Source: an uncultured Oscillospiraceae bacterium (GTDB lineage Bacteria; Bacillota_A; Clostridia; Oscillospirales; Oscillospiraceae). Taken from it: a stretch of 64,000 nucleotides of DNA. Position numbers and translations under genes: made by a program. The stretch covers positions 46,087-110,086 of the forward strand of contig CAJTTS010000002.1 of NCBI GenBank assembly GCA_910579155.1, in the 5' to 3' direction. Below are positions 1 to 8,298 of the stretch, one piece after another. Each line of letters opens with the position of its first letter. The stretch's first letter is position 1. Below the pieces are notes generated by a model. The model was not told where the DNA came from and searched no databases. It saw only the letters and a list, made by a program, of their open reading frames with translations.

Positions 1-1102
1 AAACGGCATCCAAGCTTTCCTTTGGCTTTGTCACTAATATAACATCTACATAAGAAGGAATGCCGCTCATATATGGCCGTAAAAGGTCAAATCTTTCCAT
101 ATGGCGGAGGGAAAAAATTATCACAGCTCGGGAACTGCTCTGCCGCTCTTGAACCACCAACTCTTTCGGCAGAACGTATTGCAAATGCAAATTAGTGAAT
201 ATATCCGCAACATTATATATCCGAAGAACGTTTTTAAAAATCATCGTGGCATCATAATTGGTTTCCGACATGATGTAGTCTAAACATCTTCGCATCTGCA
301 TTCCATTACAAGTCCCTAAATACTCACTATAAGCAAGTCCAAAATTCGACCGTTTCAGCAAAGGATATCTCCTGTTTTTAATTAGCTCATAGGGACTAAA
401 AGCATACTGATTGGTTGCTTGCCATATATCTCCATCAATATCTGTCGTATCGACAAATGTATCCCATGTAAAGCCGCAATCCGAAAAATGCTTCGTGAAC
501 ACAACCTCATTCCGGGCAATCACTTCATCCCGGCTTTGATAACACGGTTGTCCTTCCCAGTATCGTTTAAATTTATAGCTTGTATGCATTTTTTTGCGGA
601 TCACAATAAAATAAGACTGGATATGCGCCGGAAGATATGGATATGGGCACAAATCAGGGCCTATTGCGTGCTTCGCATGTGCGGTCAGCCCCCAGAAATC
701 CACCGGCCGCTTCGCCATCTCATCAAAAACCTCGCGGAACGGATAAAGCGGCCCAAAAAATGAGTCATTGAGCAGCACCAGCTCGTCATATTCGGCAATC
801 TGGTCCCAGCCCAGATAATCGATCATTGCCTCTTTCCACGCGCCTGCGTCAAAGCCTTCATTCTCACGAACCAGCAAATCATGCGTCAATGCCTCCAGGC
901 GCTTTCTACCATCCGCAGTCAGCTTTCCATTCACAACAACCACAAGACGAGTCAAGTTTTCCTTTAAATCCTTCAACAGATATGGAATATAATCATCAAT
1001 TATTCCATCCTTGTCGTAACACATACAAATAGCAAGCCGCCTGACTCCATCCGGCAGCCCCTGCGGATAATACCGGCTCTCCCTCTGCGCTTTCTCGCTC
1101 AT
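1..1102 (-). CDS. Rhamnan synthesis protein F-like glycosyltransferase (RgpF family), 3' end cut by window edge
   Basis: This reading frame starts at an ATG (complement of 1100-1102) and stays open to base 1, so about 367 N-terminal residues are visible and the C-terminus lies outside the window. The translation contains stretches typical of the RgpF family, such as NEGFDAGAWKEAM, LVLLNDSFFGPLYP and DFWGLTAHAKHAIG. Family members act in assembly of rhamnose-containing cell-wall polysaccharides. The ATG overlaps the stop of the upstream methyltransferase fragment (ATGA), so the genes are probably translationally coupled and belong to the rhamnose operon. This stretch is visibly more AT-rich than the genes after about 2 kb, which may reflect transfer of the distal, strain-variable part of the locus. 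The family assignment is firm; the exact sugar linkage is unknown. Confidence 0.85.
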   Translation of the reverse strand, partial: MSEKAQRESRYYPQGLPDGVRRLAICMCYDKDGIIDDYIPYLLKDLKENLTRLVVVVNGKLTADGRKRLEALTHDLLVRENEGFDAGAWKEAMIDYLGWDQIAEYDELVLLNDSFFGPLYPFREVFDEMAKRPVDFWGLTAHAKHAIGPDLCPYPYLPAHIQSYFIVIRKKMHTSYKFKRYWEGQPCYQSRDEVIARNEVVFTKHFSDCGFTWDTFVDTTDIDGDIWQATNQYAFSPYELIKNRRYPLLKRSNFGLAYSEYLGTCNGMQMRRCLDYIMSETNYDATMIFKNVLRIYNVADIFTNLHLQYVLPKELVVQERQSSSRAVIIFSLRHMERFDLLRPYMSGIPSYVDVILVTKPKESLDAV

Positions 1103-1545
1103 GGCCCAGTTTCCTCCCTTTTCAGCAATGCTTTCAGCACATCAAGTATGACACGAGCCGGTTTCGTGATTTTCCAGAAAAACGCGTTGGATATTACATG
1201 GTAGGCATCCTGCGCCTGGGCCAACTGCTGTCTCAACGTTTCACAATGTTGAGTGAAATCATGTTTTTGTAGTTCTAACTGCCTCTCATATGCTGTTTTC
1301 TGCTCTCTCCACCGCATTTCCATATCATTAACGATTTTCTTCCACTCGGCTTCGCTTATACGGATATTTCTCTCATAGTCTTCCACCTGGCGCAACCAAT
1401 CCGCACTCTTTTTGAAATAAATCGCCTGTGGGGCCGCATATGTTGGTCTATAATTTAAGTCATTATAAAACCCTTCTTCGGCAAATAATCGGACCCAATA
1501 TTCCCGTTGCCGTACATTAAAATGCGTCCTTTCAAAAAAAATCAT
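1099..1545 (-). CDS. C-terminal fragment of a frameshifted SAM-dependent methyltransferase
   Basis: This frame opens with MIFFERTHFN and continues the methyltransferase encoded just upstream in another frame. Joined after SSTPDDFF, the two give a continuous SSTPDDFFERTHFNVR, the usual order in polysaccharide-cluster class I methyltransferases. The fragment then has a probable coiled coil (about residues 50-115, rich in E, K, Q and R) and ends with FFWKITKPARVILDVLKALL, a tail often found in surface-polysaccharide methyltransferases and glycosyltransferases. The ATG used here has no convincing ribosome binding site. The frames overlap at a run of eight T on the coding strand (about 1534-1541); seven T would restore one reading frame of about 290 codons. 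It is either a pseudogene, a slippage-expressed gene or a sequencing artefact. Confidence 0.6.
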   Translation of the reverse strand: MIFFERTHFNVRQREYWVRLFAEEGFYNDLNYRPTYAAPQAIYFKKSADWLRQVEDYERNIRISEAEWKKIVNDMEMRWREQKTAYERQLELQKHDFTQHCETLRQQLAQAQDAYHVISNAFFWKITKPARVILDVLKALLKREETGP

Positions 1546-1969
1546 CCGGTGTAGAAGAAAAAATCACACGTTCAGAAAGTGTGCAAAGATTTCGAATCGT
1601 TTTTCTCCCCTCTTCCTCATAGAGATGCTCCAGCATCTCGATAGTAACGACCAGATCATAGCGGCGCGGCAACACCGCCGGAAGCGGATCAGTAACAGAA
1701 CCAACTACGCAATAGGGCCTGATGTCCTCTCGTACCTTTGAGATTGCATATTCAGAAATATCAATCCCATAGGCTTCCACGCCGCGATCACGCAATGCGG
1801 ACACTAAATAGCCCATTGCGCAACCGGCATCCAGCACAGTTTTGGGTTTCAAGTCCTTTACGATGCGGTCCGCAATAGCATCGAAATGCGGAACCCAAGT
1901 AGATGTATCCTCATAGGCAACGGAACCACAATAACTGTGGTAGTATTCATAATTATATAGTTCACTCAT
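1532..1969 (-). CDS. N-terminal catalytic fragment of a frameshifted SAM-dependent methyltransferase
   Basis: This is a class I Rossmann-fold methyltransferase core. The SAM-binding glycine motif VLDAGCAMGYLVSAL is at about residues 45-59, the acidic end of strand 2 is in YGIDIS, and a post-core VVTIEMLEHLYEE segment follows. The frame stops directly after SSTPDDFF at an eight-T run, and the expected continuation is in the next frame (1099-1545). The start ATG (complement of 1967-1969) has a GGGGAG ribosome binding site about 8 bases upstream and lies 6 bases after the ABC ATPase stop. The likely role is methylation of a sugar or glycan terminus in the rhamnan-type polysaccharide, an inference from position. 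The truncated product keeps the SAM-binding part but loses the remaining substrate-binding strands. Confidence 0.7.
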   Translation of the reverse strand: MSELYNYEYYHSYCGSVAYEDTSTWVPHFDAIADRIVKDLKPKTVLDAGCAMGYLVSALRDRGVEAYGIDISEYAISKVREDIRPYCVVGSVTDPLPAVLPRRYDLVVTIEMLEHLYEEEGRKTIRNLCTLSERVIFSSTPDDFF

Positions 1970-1975
1970 TCACTT

Positions 1976-2707
1976 TCACTCCCCACCTTCGCCTAACTGG
2001 TATGCGTCGCACACACGCTGCGCCTCGCCCAGCATTTTCATCTCCCCGTGCTCAAGCCAGAGCACCCGGTCGCACATCGCCCGGACCTGTTCCAGGCTGT
2101 GGGAGACAAATAAGACCGTCGTCCCGCCGCCCATCAACTCCAGCATCCGTTTCTTGCTTTTCTCCTGGAAATCGGCGTCCCCCACAGACAAAACCTCGTC
2201 CACGATCAGAATGTCCGGCCGCACCACCGTGGCCACGGAAAACGCCAGCCGCGCTACCATGCCGGAGGAGTAGTTGCGCAGCGGCACGTCAATAAACTGC
2301 CCCAGCTCGGAGAATTCTACAATCTCCTCATATTTTCCCTTTAAAAACTGCTCCGAAAAGCCCAGAATCGCCCCGTTGAGAAACACGTTCTCCCGGCCCG
2401 TCAAATCAAAGTCAAACCCGCTCCCCAGCTCCAGCATGGGCGCGACCACGCCGTTTACCGCCACGCTGCCCCGGGCAGGCTTCAGGATTCCTGAGATCAC
2501 CTTCAGCAGCGTGGACTTTCCCGCGCCGTTATGCCCGACAATCCCAAGCACTTCACCCTTTCGGACCTCAAAACTCAGGTCCTTCAGCGCCCAGAATTCC
2601 TCATATCGGACCTTACCCTTCAACAGTTGCACAACGTATTCCTTCATGCTCTTCACCCGGTCATAGGTCATCCGGTAGCACAGCGATACATGTTCGGCTC
2701 TTATCAT
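1976..2707 (-). CDS. Polysaccharide ABC exporter ATP-binding protein (Wzt/TagH/RfbB type)
   Basis: This ATPase powers export of an undecaprenyl-linked polysaccharide across the membrane together with the permease encoded upstream. Walker A is GHNGAGKST (residues 58-66), the ABC signature is YSSGMVARLAFSVA, Walker B is ILIVDEVLSVGD, and an H-loop VSHS follows. The start chosen is the ATG at the complement of 2705-2707. A longer frame reaches 2884, but its extra 59 residues are read out of frame through the end of the permease gene and resemble no ABC protein. At 243 residues it consists of the nucleotide-binding domain alone and lacks the C-terminal carbohydrate-binding domain of long Wzt proteins, so any chain-end recognition must come from elsewhere. 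It lies 8 bases after the permease stop. Confidence 0.9.
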   Translation of the reverse strand: MIRAEHVSLCYRMTYDRVKSMKEYVVQLLKGKVRYEEFWALKDLSFEVRKGEVLGIVGHNGAGKSTLLKVISGILKPARGSVAVNGVVAPMLELGSGFDFDLTGRENVFLNGAILGFSEQFLKGKYEEIVEFSELGQFIDVPLRNYSSGMVARLAFSVATVVRPDILIVDEVLSVGDADFQEKSKKRMLELMGGGTTVLFVSHSLEQVRAMCDRVLWLEHGEMKMLGEAQRVCDAYQLGEGGE

Positions 2708-2715
2708 GGCTTCCC

Positions 2716-3513
2716 TCACAGGTTCAGGACAAACTTGTCCTGATTCTTTTTGAATACCGCCGCGCCCACAACCAGCGGTACAAAGGACGCGATCAGGCAC
2801 AGCGCGTAGGCTTTTGGCTCCGGAGAAACCCCCTGGATCAGCACGATCCGGATAAACCGGATGATATGGTACAGCGGATTGCACTTGTAGATGAGCATGA
2901 ATTTTGCCGGGATAATGGTCTCAGGGTAAAAAATCGGAGTGGCGTACATCCACAGCAGGCTGACCACTCCCCACAAAAACTGGGTATCCCGGAAAAACAC
3001 CATCATGGTGGACAGGATCAGCCCGATCCCCAGGCAGAATCCCACCAGGCAAATCAGCCCGATGGGCAGCAGCAGGATGGCGGGCCGAACCGGCGTCCAT
3101 GTCAGCAGCATCACCAGCAGCAGCGGGATCAGCGACATCAACAGGTTGATACCGGAGGACAGCACCCGCGACAGGGGATAGATATACTTGGGCACATAGA
3201 CCTTGGTAATCAGCGAGGCGTTGCCCGTGATGGATTGCAGCGCCATGCCGGTCGATTCGCTGAAAAAATTGAAGCACACAATGCCGGTCAGCAGGTACAG
3301 CGGATAATTGGGAATATCCGATTTGAACAGTGTAGAAAAGACGATATACTGCACCAGCATGGTCAGCAGCGGGTTGAGGAAACTCCATAAAACCCCCAGA
3401 ACCGACCGCTTATATTTACTTTTGAAATCCCGGGAAACCAACTGCCGCAGCAGGTAGCCGTACCTCCGGAACGCATCGATCAGCCGCGTCACGATGTTGC
3501 CTTGCTTTTTCAA
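2716..3513 (-). CDS. Polysaccharide ABC exporter permease (Wzm/TagG type, ABC-2 family)
   Basis: This is a 265-residue integral membrane protein with about six transmembrane segments. The N-terminal cytoplasmic stretch contains VSRDFKSKYKRSVLGVLWSF, which is characteristic of Wzm/TagG ABC-2 permeases exporting O-antigen, teichoic acid or rhamnan chains. The frame begins with TTG (complement of 3511-3513) preceded by GGAGGAG; no better in-frame ATG exists before the conserved N-terminus, so an unusual TTG start is likely. It lies between rfbD and its cognate ATPase in the minus-strand operon. The substrate is probably the rhamnose-containing polymer made by this locus (inference from neighbours). 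Confidence 0.9.
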   Translation of the reverse strand: MKKQGNIVTRLIDAFRRYGYLLRQLVSRDFKSKYKRSVLGVLWSFLNPLLTMLVQYIVFSTLFKSDIPNYPLYLLTGIVCFNFFSESTGMALQSITGNASLITKVYVPKYIYPLSRVLSSGINLLMSLIPLLLVMLLTWTPVRPAILLLPIGLICLVGFCLGIGLILSTMMVFFRDTQFLWGVVSLLWMYATPIFYPETIIPAKFMLIYKCNPLYHIIRFIRIVLIQGVSPEPKAYALCLIASFVPLVVGAAVFKKNQDKFVLNL

Positions 3514-3543
3514 CTTCTCTGTACTCCTCCGTGGGCGCCATAT

Positions 3544-4392
3544 TTACCCGTTACCAATTTCCCGCAAATACCGCTCCAATGCGTCCTGCCAGACGGGAAG
3601 CCGCGCAAATCCCATCCGCTCCAGCTTGTCCTTGCTCAGGCGGGAGTTCAGCGGCCGCACCGCCCGGGCGGGATATTCGCTGGCGGGGATGGCGTTGACG
3701 CGGACATCCTTCCCCGCCCGCCGGAAAATCTCCCGGGCAAACTCCGCCCAAGAGCAGACCCCCTCGTTGGTCGCGTGATACACGCCGTATTTGTCTGTTG
3801 CGACCATATCGCACAGCAGCGGGGCCAGGTCCGCCGTATAGGTGGGGCTTCCAATCTGGTCGCACACCACGTTGACCTCCGTCCTTGTCTCCGACAGGCC
3901 CAGCATTGTGCGGACAAAATTCTTCCCGTTTTTCCCGAACACCCAGGAGATGCGCACAATGAACCATCGCTCCAGAAGCTCCCGTACCGCCTGCTCGCCG
4001 CCAAGCTTCGTCTCCCCATAAACATTGAGCGGCCCCGTGGGGTCCTCCGGCTCGTAGAACCGCTCCCCCGCGCCGGAAAATGCATAGTCCGTGGAGATAT
4101 ACAGCATCTTTGCCCCGATTTCCTTGCAGGCAGCCGCGATGTTCCGGGTGCCGTCCACATTGACCGCCCGGCACCGCTCCGGCTCTTCCTCCGCCTTGTC
4201 CACCGCCGTCCAGGCGGAGCAATGAATCACCGCGTCAGGACAATATTCCGCAATATACTTCCGGGCTGCGGCGGCATCTGTAATATCAAAGTCCTGCCTG
4301 CCTACGCCACTGTGCTCCACGCCGCGCGCGGCCAATACCTTACACACATCGTGGCCCAGTTGCCCGCCGGCCCCCGTCACTAAAATCTTCAT
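3544..4392 (-). CDS. rfbD: dTDP-4-dehydrorhamnose reductase
   Basis: RfbD/RmlD reduces dTDP-4-keto-L-rhamnose to dTDP-L-rhamnose with NAD(P)H, the last step of dTDP-rhamnose synthesis. The 282-residue protein has the N-terminal Rossmann motif TGAGGQLGHDV (residues 6-16), the STDYAFSG segment, and the catalytic YxxxK of extended short-chain dehydrogenases in VYGETKLGGEQ (Tyr125, Lys129). Length is normal for the family. The start ATG has a GGGGG ribosome binding site. It lies in the same operon as rfbC and rfbA, with a glycosyltransferase and a radical SAM gene inserted between them. Assignment is confident from motifs and neighbours. Confidence 0.95.
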   Translation of the reverse strand: MKILVTGAGGQLGHDVCKVLAARGVEHSGVGRQDFDITDAAAARKYIAEYCPDAVIHCSAWTAVDKAEEEPERCRAVNVDGTRNIAAACKEIGAKMLYISTDYAFSGAGERFYEPEDPTGPLNVYGETKLGGEQAVRELLERWFIVRISWVFGKNGKNFVRTMLGLSETRTEVNVVCDQIGSPTYTADLAPLLCDMVATDKYGVYHATNEGVCSWAEFAREIFRRAGKDVRVNAIPASEYPARAVRPLNSRLSKDKLERMGFARLPVWQDALERYLREIGNG

Positions 4393-4402
4393 GGCTTGCC
4401 CC

Positions 4403-5389
4403 CTATATCAAATTCTTCCTATTCAAATCGACGGAAAGCAAAAAGATGCGCTCCGGAAAATAGACCGCCGCCAGTTCAAATACGCTTGCCGACAGGCTGA
4501 ACCGACGGTATTTCCACACCGTCCCCCTTCCGCGCCGCTCCCTCCAATTGCTCTGGCGGGCCAGCATCCATTCCAGCCGCCGGCCGATCTCCTCTTCCAG
4601 CCCTTCCCGGTATGGAAAATGCTTTCCCAGCCACTGAAACCGTTTCACCATGGCGTTGATCCGCACTTCTCCGTAGCTGGCCTTGTCTCGCACCCCCGCC
4701 ATCACGGCGGACTGGTTGCCCCCGTGAATCCGATACCGGATCAGCGGGCGCATCACAGACCGGATCTCTCCCACTTTGGAGCAGCAAAGGGCAATATAGT
4801 GGTCATGCACCATATGCGGGCAGAACGGCGCCGCCGCCTTCGCCGCGCCGCTCCTGACCAGCATGGTGCAACCGGTCACAAAATTGGAGACGAGCAGGTC
4901 CTCCGCCAGCCCATATCCGCTGTGGAACACATGCCGCCTGCGCACCTTGGTGATGCTGTCCGCCCTCTGCCGTCCTTCCCCGTCAATGATGTACATGTCC
5001 GAGCAGGCCAGCAGAGCCCCGCCGGCCTCCAGCTCCTTTTGCAGAACCTCCAGCTTCTCCGGCAGCCACACATCGTCCTGGTCGCAGTAGGCGAAATAGT
5101 CCCCCTCCGCCTCCCGGGTCAGCCGCTCAAAGGTCAGGTTAGAGCCCAGATTCTCCTCATTCCGGTAAATTTCATACGGGAAAGACCGGATACACTCCCG
5201 CACACAGCCCTCGATCTCCTCAAAGGGCGCCGTAGGCGAGCAGTCGTCCCGGATGTAGAGCCGCAGGTTGGGATAGGTCTGCGCCTCCAGCGAATCCAAC
5301 TGCTCCCTCAGCCAGTCCATCCTCGGCTCATAGATCGCCATCAGGATGGAGATCAGCGGCCTACCCTGTTCCTCCATCGCTTCGCTCAC
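4403..5389 (-). CDS. Family 2 glycosyltransferase, probable rhamnosyltransferase
   Basis: The GT-A fold family 2 glycosyltransferase shows an N-terminal strand PLISILMAIYEP, the nucleotide-binding RDDCSP (about residues 48-52) and the metal-binding DQDD motif in YCDQDDVW (residues 103-106). Family members with this architecture commonly transfer rhamnose from dTDP-rhamnose to a growing surface glycan; the specificity here is inferred from the adjoining rfb genes. The frame starts at GTG (complement of 5387-5389), which overlaps the radical SAM stop as GTGA and suggests translational coupling. An ATG four codons later (5377) is an alternative but has no better ribosome binding site. Length (328 residues) is typical. 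Confidence 0.85.
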   Translation of the reverse strand: MSEAMEEQGRPLISILMAIYEPRMDWLREQLDSLEAQTYPNLRLYIRDDCSPTAPFEEIEGCVRECIRSFPYEIYRNEENLGSNLTFERLTREAEGDYFAYCDQDDVWLPEKLEVLQKELEAGGALLACSDMYIIDGEGRQRADSITKVRRRHVFHSGYGLAEDLLVSNFVTGCTMLVRSGAAKAAAPFCPHMVHDHYIALCCSKVGEIRSVMRPLIRYRIHGGNQSAVMAGVRDKASYGEVRINAMVKRFQWLGKHFPYREGLEEEIGRRLEWMLARQSNWRERRGRGTVWKYRRFSLSASVFELAAVYFPERIFLLSVDLNRKNLI

Positions 5390-6414
5390 AGGAATTCACT
5401 GTGGGTCACATCCAGGGACAGGGAATTCAGCGTCCGGTTGAACACATCATTGCGGCACATGGTGGGGCATTTCGAGCAGTCCATGTGTTCGTAGACCTCC
5501 CGCATACGGGCGCTGCGGAAGATGTCCGGCAGCGACGTCTCATCGTCGATCCGCCCCAGGAAATGCTCCGCCTCCTGCCGGTGGTGGAGGCAGGAAAACA
5601 CCTTCGCGTCGGCGGTGATCACCGTGGAGAAAAACATGCCACGGCACTTGTCATAGTCCCGGCTCCCGCCGGTCTTCATCTCCCGGTACTTTTGCAATGA
5701 GGCCCGCACGCCAAATTCCGGCGTCTCATACGTCTCTTTTAACCGCAGATATTCCCCCGTGATATCATACAGGTCGCCGGTAAAGGGCCGGAATTGCGCA
5801 AAATCCGCGCCGCAGTCCCGGACCAGGCGCACAAAGTCCTCCAGCTCCGCCGCGGTGTCCCGGCTGGTCAGGAAGCCCACGCCGAAGCTCACCGGGCTGT
5901 CCAGCTCCGATTTCATCCGGGAAAACAGCTTAATATTTTCCACCGTCTTTTGGAACGCGGCCTCGGGCATTCCATGGGTTTTCAAATACAGCTCCGGGCT
6001 TGCCGCGTCCAGGCTGATGCGGAAGTATTCAAAGTTTTCGCAGATCAGCCGAGCCAACTCTTCCGTCAGCGCCAACCCGTTGGAGTTCAGCCCCAGCTTG
6101 ACGCCGCGTTTTTTTAGCTCGCGCACCGCATAAGTGAACTGGGGGCTGATGAGCGGCTCACCGCCGCCGGACAGGATCACCCCTTTCCCGCCCATGTCCG
6201 CGATACCCGCCACGATCAGGTCCACCTGATGCCGGGACAGCTCCGCGCCGTTCCCGTTTACCCCGCAGCACCCGGGGCACCGGTTATTGCAGCGGTTGGT
6301 CAAATCCAGCTCCGTAACGATCAGGGTCTTATGTCCGTTGAAAAAATAATCCAGCTTGTCCATATACTGCATGATCTTTTCGTCCGCGTTGAAATTATTT
6401 ATGGAGTGCTTCAT
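5386..6414 (-). CDS. Radical SAM/SPASM-type protein within the rhamnose operon
   Basis: The radical SAM cluster motif CNNRCPGC (Cys42, Cys46, Cys49) follows LIVTELDLTNR, and the GGGEPL motif follows ILSG, both standard for radical SAM enzymes that bind a [4Fe-4S] cluster and S-adenosylmethionine. The C-terminal part carries more cysteines (CRGMFFSTVITADAKVFSC and DCSKCPTMC) resembling a SPASM or twitch domain that binds auxiliary Fe-S clusters. Such proteins modify peptides, sugars or cofactors. The gene lies between rfbC and a glycosyltransferase, and its stop overlaps the glycosyltransferase start, so it is clearly part of the polysaccharide operon. No substrate can be deduced; modification of a sugar residue or glycan carrier is only a guess. 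The GAGGAG ribosome binding site supports the ATG. Confidence 0.8.
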   Translation of the reverse strand: MKHSINNFNADEKIMQYMDKLDYFFNGHKTLIVTELDLTNRCNNRCPGCCGVNGNGAELSRHQVDLIVAGIADMGGKGVILSGGGEPLISPQFTYAVRELKKRGVKLGLNSNGLALTEELARLICENFEYFRISLDAASPELYLKTHGMPEAAFQKTVENIKLFSRMKSELDSPVSFGVGFLTSRDTAAELEDFVRLVRDCGADFAQFRPFTGDLYDITGEYLRLKETYETPEFGVRASLQKYREMKTGGSRDYDKCRGMFFSTVITADAKVFSCLHHRQEAEHFLGRIDDETSLPDIFRSARMREVYEHMDCSKCPTMCRNDVFNRTLNSLSLDVTHSEFL

Positions 6415-6428
6415 TTCTTTCTCCTCAA

Positions 6429-6968
6429 TTAAAAATTGATGTCGCTGTCCTTCAAAAAGGGCGCGTTGGTATCCTTCTCAGACAGGATCGGGTCTTTGAC
6501 GCCCCAAACGATTCCTAGCTCAGGGTCGTCCCAGCGGATGCTCCTGTCGTACTTGGGCGCGTAATAATTGTCCGCTTTATACAAAAACTCCACGTCATCC
6601 GTCAGCGTGACAAAGGCGTGGCCAAACCCCCGGGGCAGGAAGAGCATCTTTTTGTTATCGGCGCTCAGCTCCACCATGATCCATTCCTTATAGGTCGGCG
6701 AGTCCCGCCGCAGGTCCACCGCAACGTCCAGCACCGCGCCCCGGACGCAACGGACCAGCTTGCCCTGGGCCACCGGGTTGTTTTGGAAGTGTACGCCCCG
6801 AATCGTTCCTTTTTTCTGGGTATACGAGTGGTTGTCCTGCACAAAATCACAGTCCAGCTCCGGCAGCTTCACCTTGGAATAGCTCTCATAAAACCACCCT
6901 CTGTGGTCGCCAAACACCTGGGGCATGATCTCATAGCATCCGGGCAACTTCGTCTCTGTAACCTTCAT
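6429..6968 (-). CDS. rfbC: dTDP-4-dehydrorhamnose 3,5-epimerase
   Basis: RfbC/RmlC epimerises C3 and C5 of dTDP-4-keto-6-deoxy-D-glucose. The 179-residue cupin protein has GWFYESY near the N-terminus, the catalytic histidine in TIRGVHFQ (His60), the VDLRRDSPTY segment, and LPRGFGHAFVTL, all hallmarks of the family. Length is as expected. The start ATG follows a GGGAG ribosome binding site in a short gap after rfbA. The enzyme acts in the cytoplasm between RfbB and RfbD; RfbB is not encoded in this window. Confidence 0.95.
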   Translation of the reverse strand: MKVTETKLPGCYEIMPQVFGDHRGWFYESYSKVKLPELDCDFVQDNHSYTQKKGTIRGVHFQNNPVAQGKLVRCVRGAVLDVAVDLRRDSPTYKEWIMVELSADNKKMLFLPRGFGHAFVTLTDDVEFLYKADNYYAPKYDRSIRWDDPELGIVWGVKDPILSEKDTNAPFLKDSDINF

Positions 6969-6983
6969 GGCTGATTTCTCCCT

Positions 6984-7859
6984 TTACATAATTTTGCCGC
7001 TGAGAACCCGCTTTAAATGGGCCCCATAGCCGGACCTTCCATACAAAGAGATGGCGTCCTCCAGCATCCGCCCCGTGATCCAGCCGTTGCGGAAGGCAAT
7101 CTCCTCCGGCGCGGAGATCTGGATCCCCTGGCGGGACTCGATTACCCGGACAAACTCCGACGCCTCGCTCAGCGAATCCACCGTTCCCGTATCCATCCAG
7201 GCATATCCGCGGCCAAGGGTAATCACGTTCAGCTTCCCTTCCTCCAGATACATCTGGTTCAGGTCCGTGATCTCCAGCTCCCCACGGGGAGAGGGCTTCA
7301 AGTTCCCCGCCCTCTCACAGACGGTTTGGTCATAGAAATACAGTCCCGTGACGGCATAATTGGATTTTGGGTTTTCCGGCTTCTCCTCAATGGAGACGGC
7401 CCTGCCCGTTTGATCGAGCTCTACCACGCCGAACCGTTCCGGGTCCTCCACATAGTAGCCAAACACCGTGGCGCCCGTCTCCCGCGCCGCCGCATTCCTC
7501 AGGTGGGCGATCAAACCCGCGCCGTAGAAAATGTTATCCCCGAGGATCATGGCGCACCGGTCGCCTCCAATGAACTCCCGGCCCAGGACAAACGCCTGGG
7601 CCAGACCGTCCGGAGCGGGCTGCACCTTGTAGCTCAGCCGAATCCCGAACTGGCTCCCGTCCCCCAGCAGCCGCTCAAAGTTAGGCTGGTCCTGGGGTGT
7701 AGAGATGATCAAAATGTCCCGAATCCCCGCCAGCATCAGCGTGGACAGCGGGTAATAAACCATAGGCTTATCATAGACGGGCAGAAGCTGTTTGCTGGTC
7801 ACCAGCGTCAGCGGGTACAGCCGCGTCCCGCTGCCTCCCGCCAGGATGATCCCCTTCAT
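6984..7859 (-). CDS. rfbA: Glucose-1-phosphate thymidylyltransferase
   Basis: RfbA/RmlA makes dTDP-glucose from dTTP and glucose-1-phosphate, the first step towards dTDP-rhamnose. The N-terminus [18 protein letters not shown] contains the nucleotide-binding signature, followed by [30 protein letters not shown] and AWMDTGT, matching the family closely. The start at 7859 has an AAGGAG ribosome binding site. An in-frame extension to 7889 adds ten residues before the conserved MKGIILAGG start and is rejected. The protein is 291 residues, the usual length. This is the first gene of the minus-strand rhamnose operon, so its promoter should lie in 7860-8298. Confidence 0.95.
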   Translation of the reverse strand: MKGIILAGGSGTRLYPLTLVTSKQLLPVYDKPMVYYPLSTLMLAGIRDILIISTPQDQPNFERLLGDGSQFGIRLSYKVQPAPDGLAQAFVLGREFIGGDRCAMILGDNIFYGAGLIAHLRNAAARETGATVFGYYVEDPERFGVVELDQTGRAVSIEEKPENPKSNYAVTGLYFYDQTVCERAGNLKPSPRGELEITDLNQMYLEEGKLNVITLGRGYAWMDTGTVDSLSEASEFVRVIESRQGIQISAPEEIAFRNGWITGRMLEDAISLYGRSGYGAHLKRVLSGKIM

Positions 7860-8298
7860 GCTGAACTCCTTCTTTCTATCTGACGGCAAAACTGTGCGCC
7901 CGGATCAATACGCGCGCATCTATCCGCCGAACAGGTCCTGCACTTGGAACAATTAAGGGCGGCATTCTGTATTAAAGTATCACAGATTAAAAGTTTTGTA
8001 CTATCATTTAAGCAAAAAACAGGCTACGCTCCATGCCCATCCGAATTTTTGTTATCGTACCATATATACAACGAAATTGCAAGCAACAGGTTTATTTTCG
8101 CCCGACAAAATAAACAGACAAGTAACAAAATTTCCTTACCCGACCGTTTTTTGCTCGAAAACGCTTCCCTTCCGCCCTTTGAAGCTCTGCTTTTTACGAC
8201 TTTTCATCCGCTGTATAACATCAATTTTTTTATTCTGTATCATCATTCCAAATCATTTGGAGCAAGCCGATTCAAGCGGCGCACGCCGTGGTCCGGCC
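7860..8298. other. AT-rich intergenic region upstream of the rhamnose operon
   Basis: This 439-base stretch has no convincing gene. Open frames crossing it have no recognisable protein similarity and no ribosome binding site. It is markedly more AT-rich than its surroundings and must hold the promoter of the rfbA-rgpF operon and the end of the GT4 transcript. I could not find a close match to a -35/-10 pair with standard spacing, and only short imperfect hairpins are visible after the GT4 stop near 8275-8298. Confidence 0.5.

Noticed and set aside
2708..2884. N-terminal extension of the exporter ATPase
   Set aside because: The extra 59 codons run out of frame through the permease 3' end and match no ABC protein; the ATG at 2707 gives a normal N-terminus.
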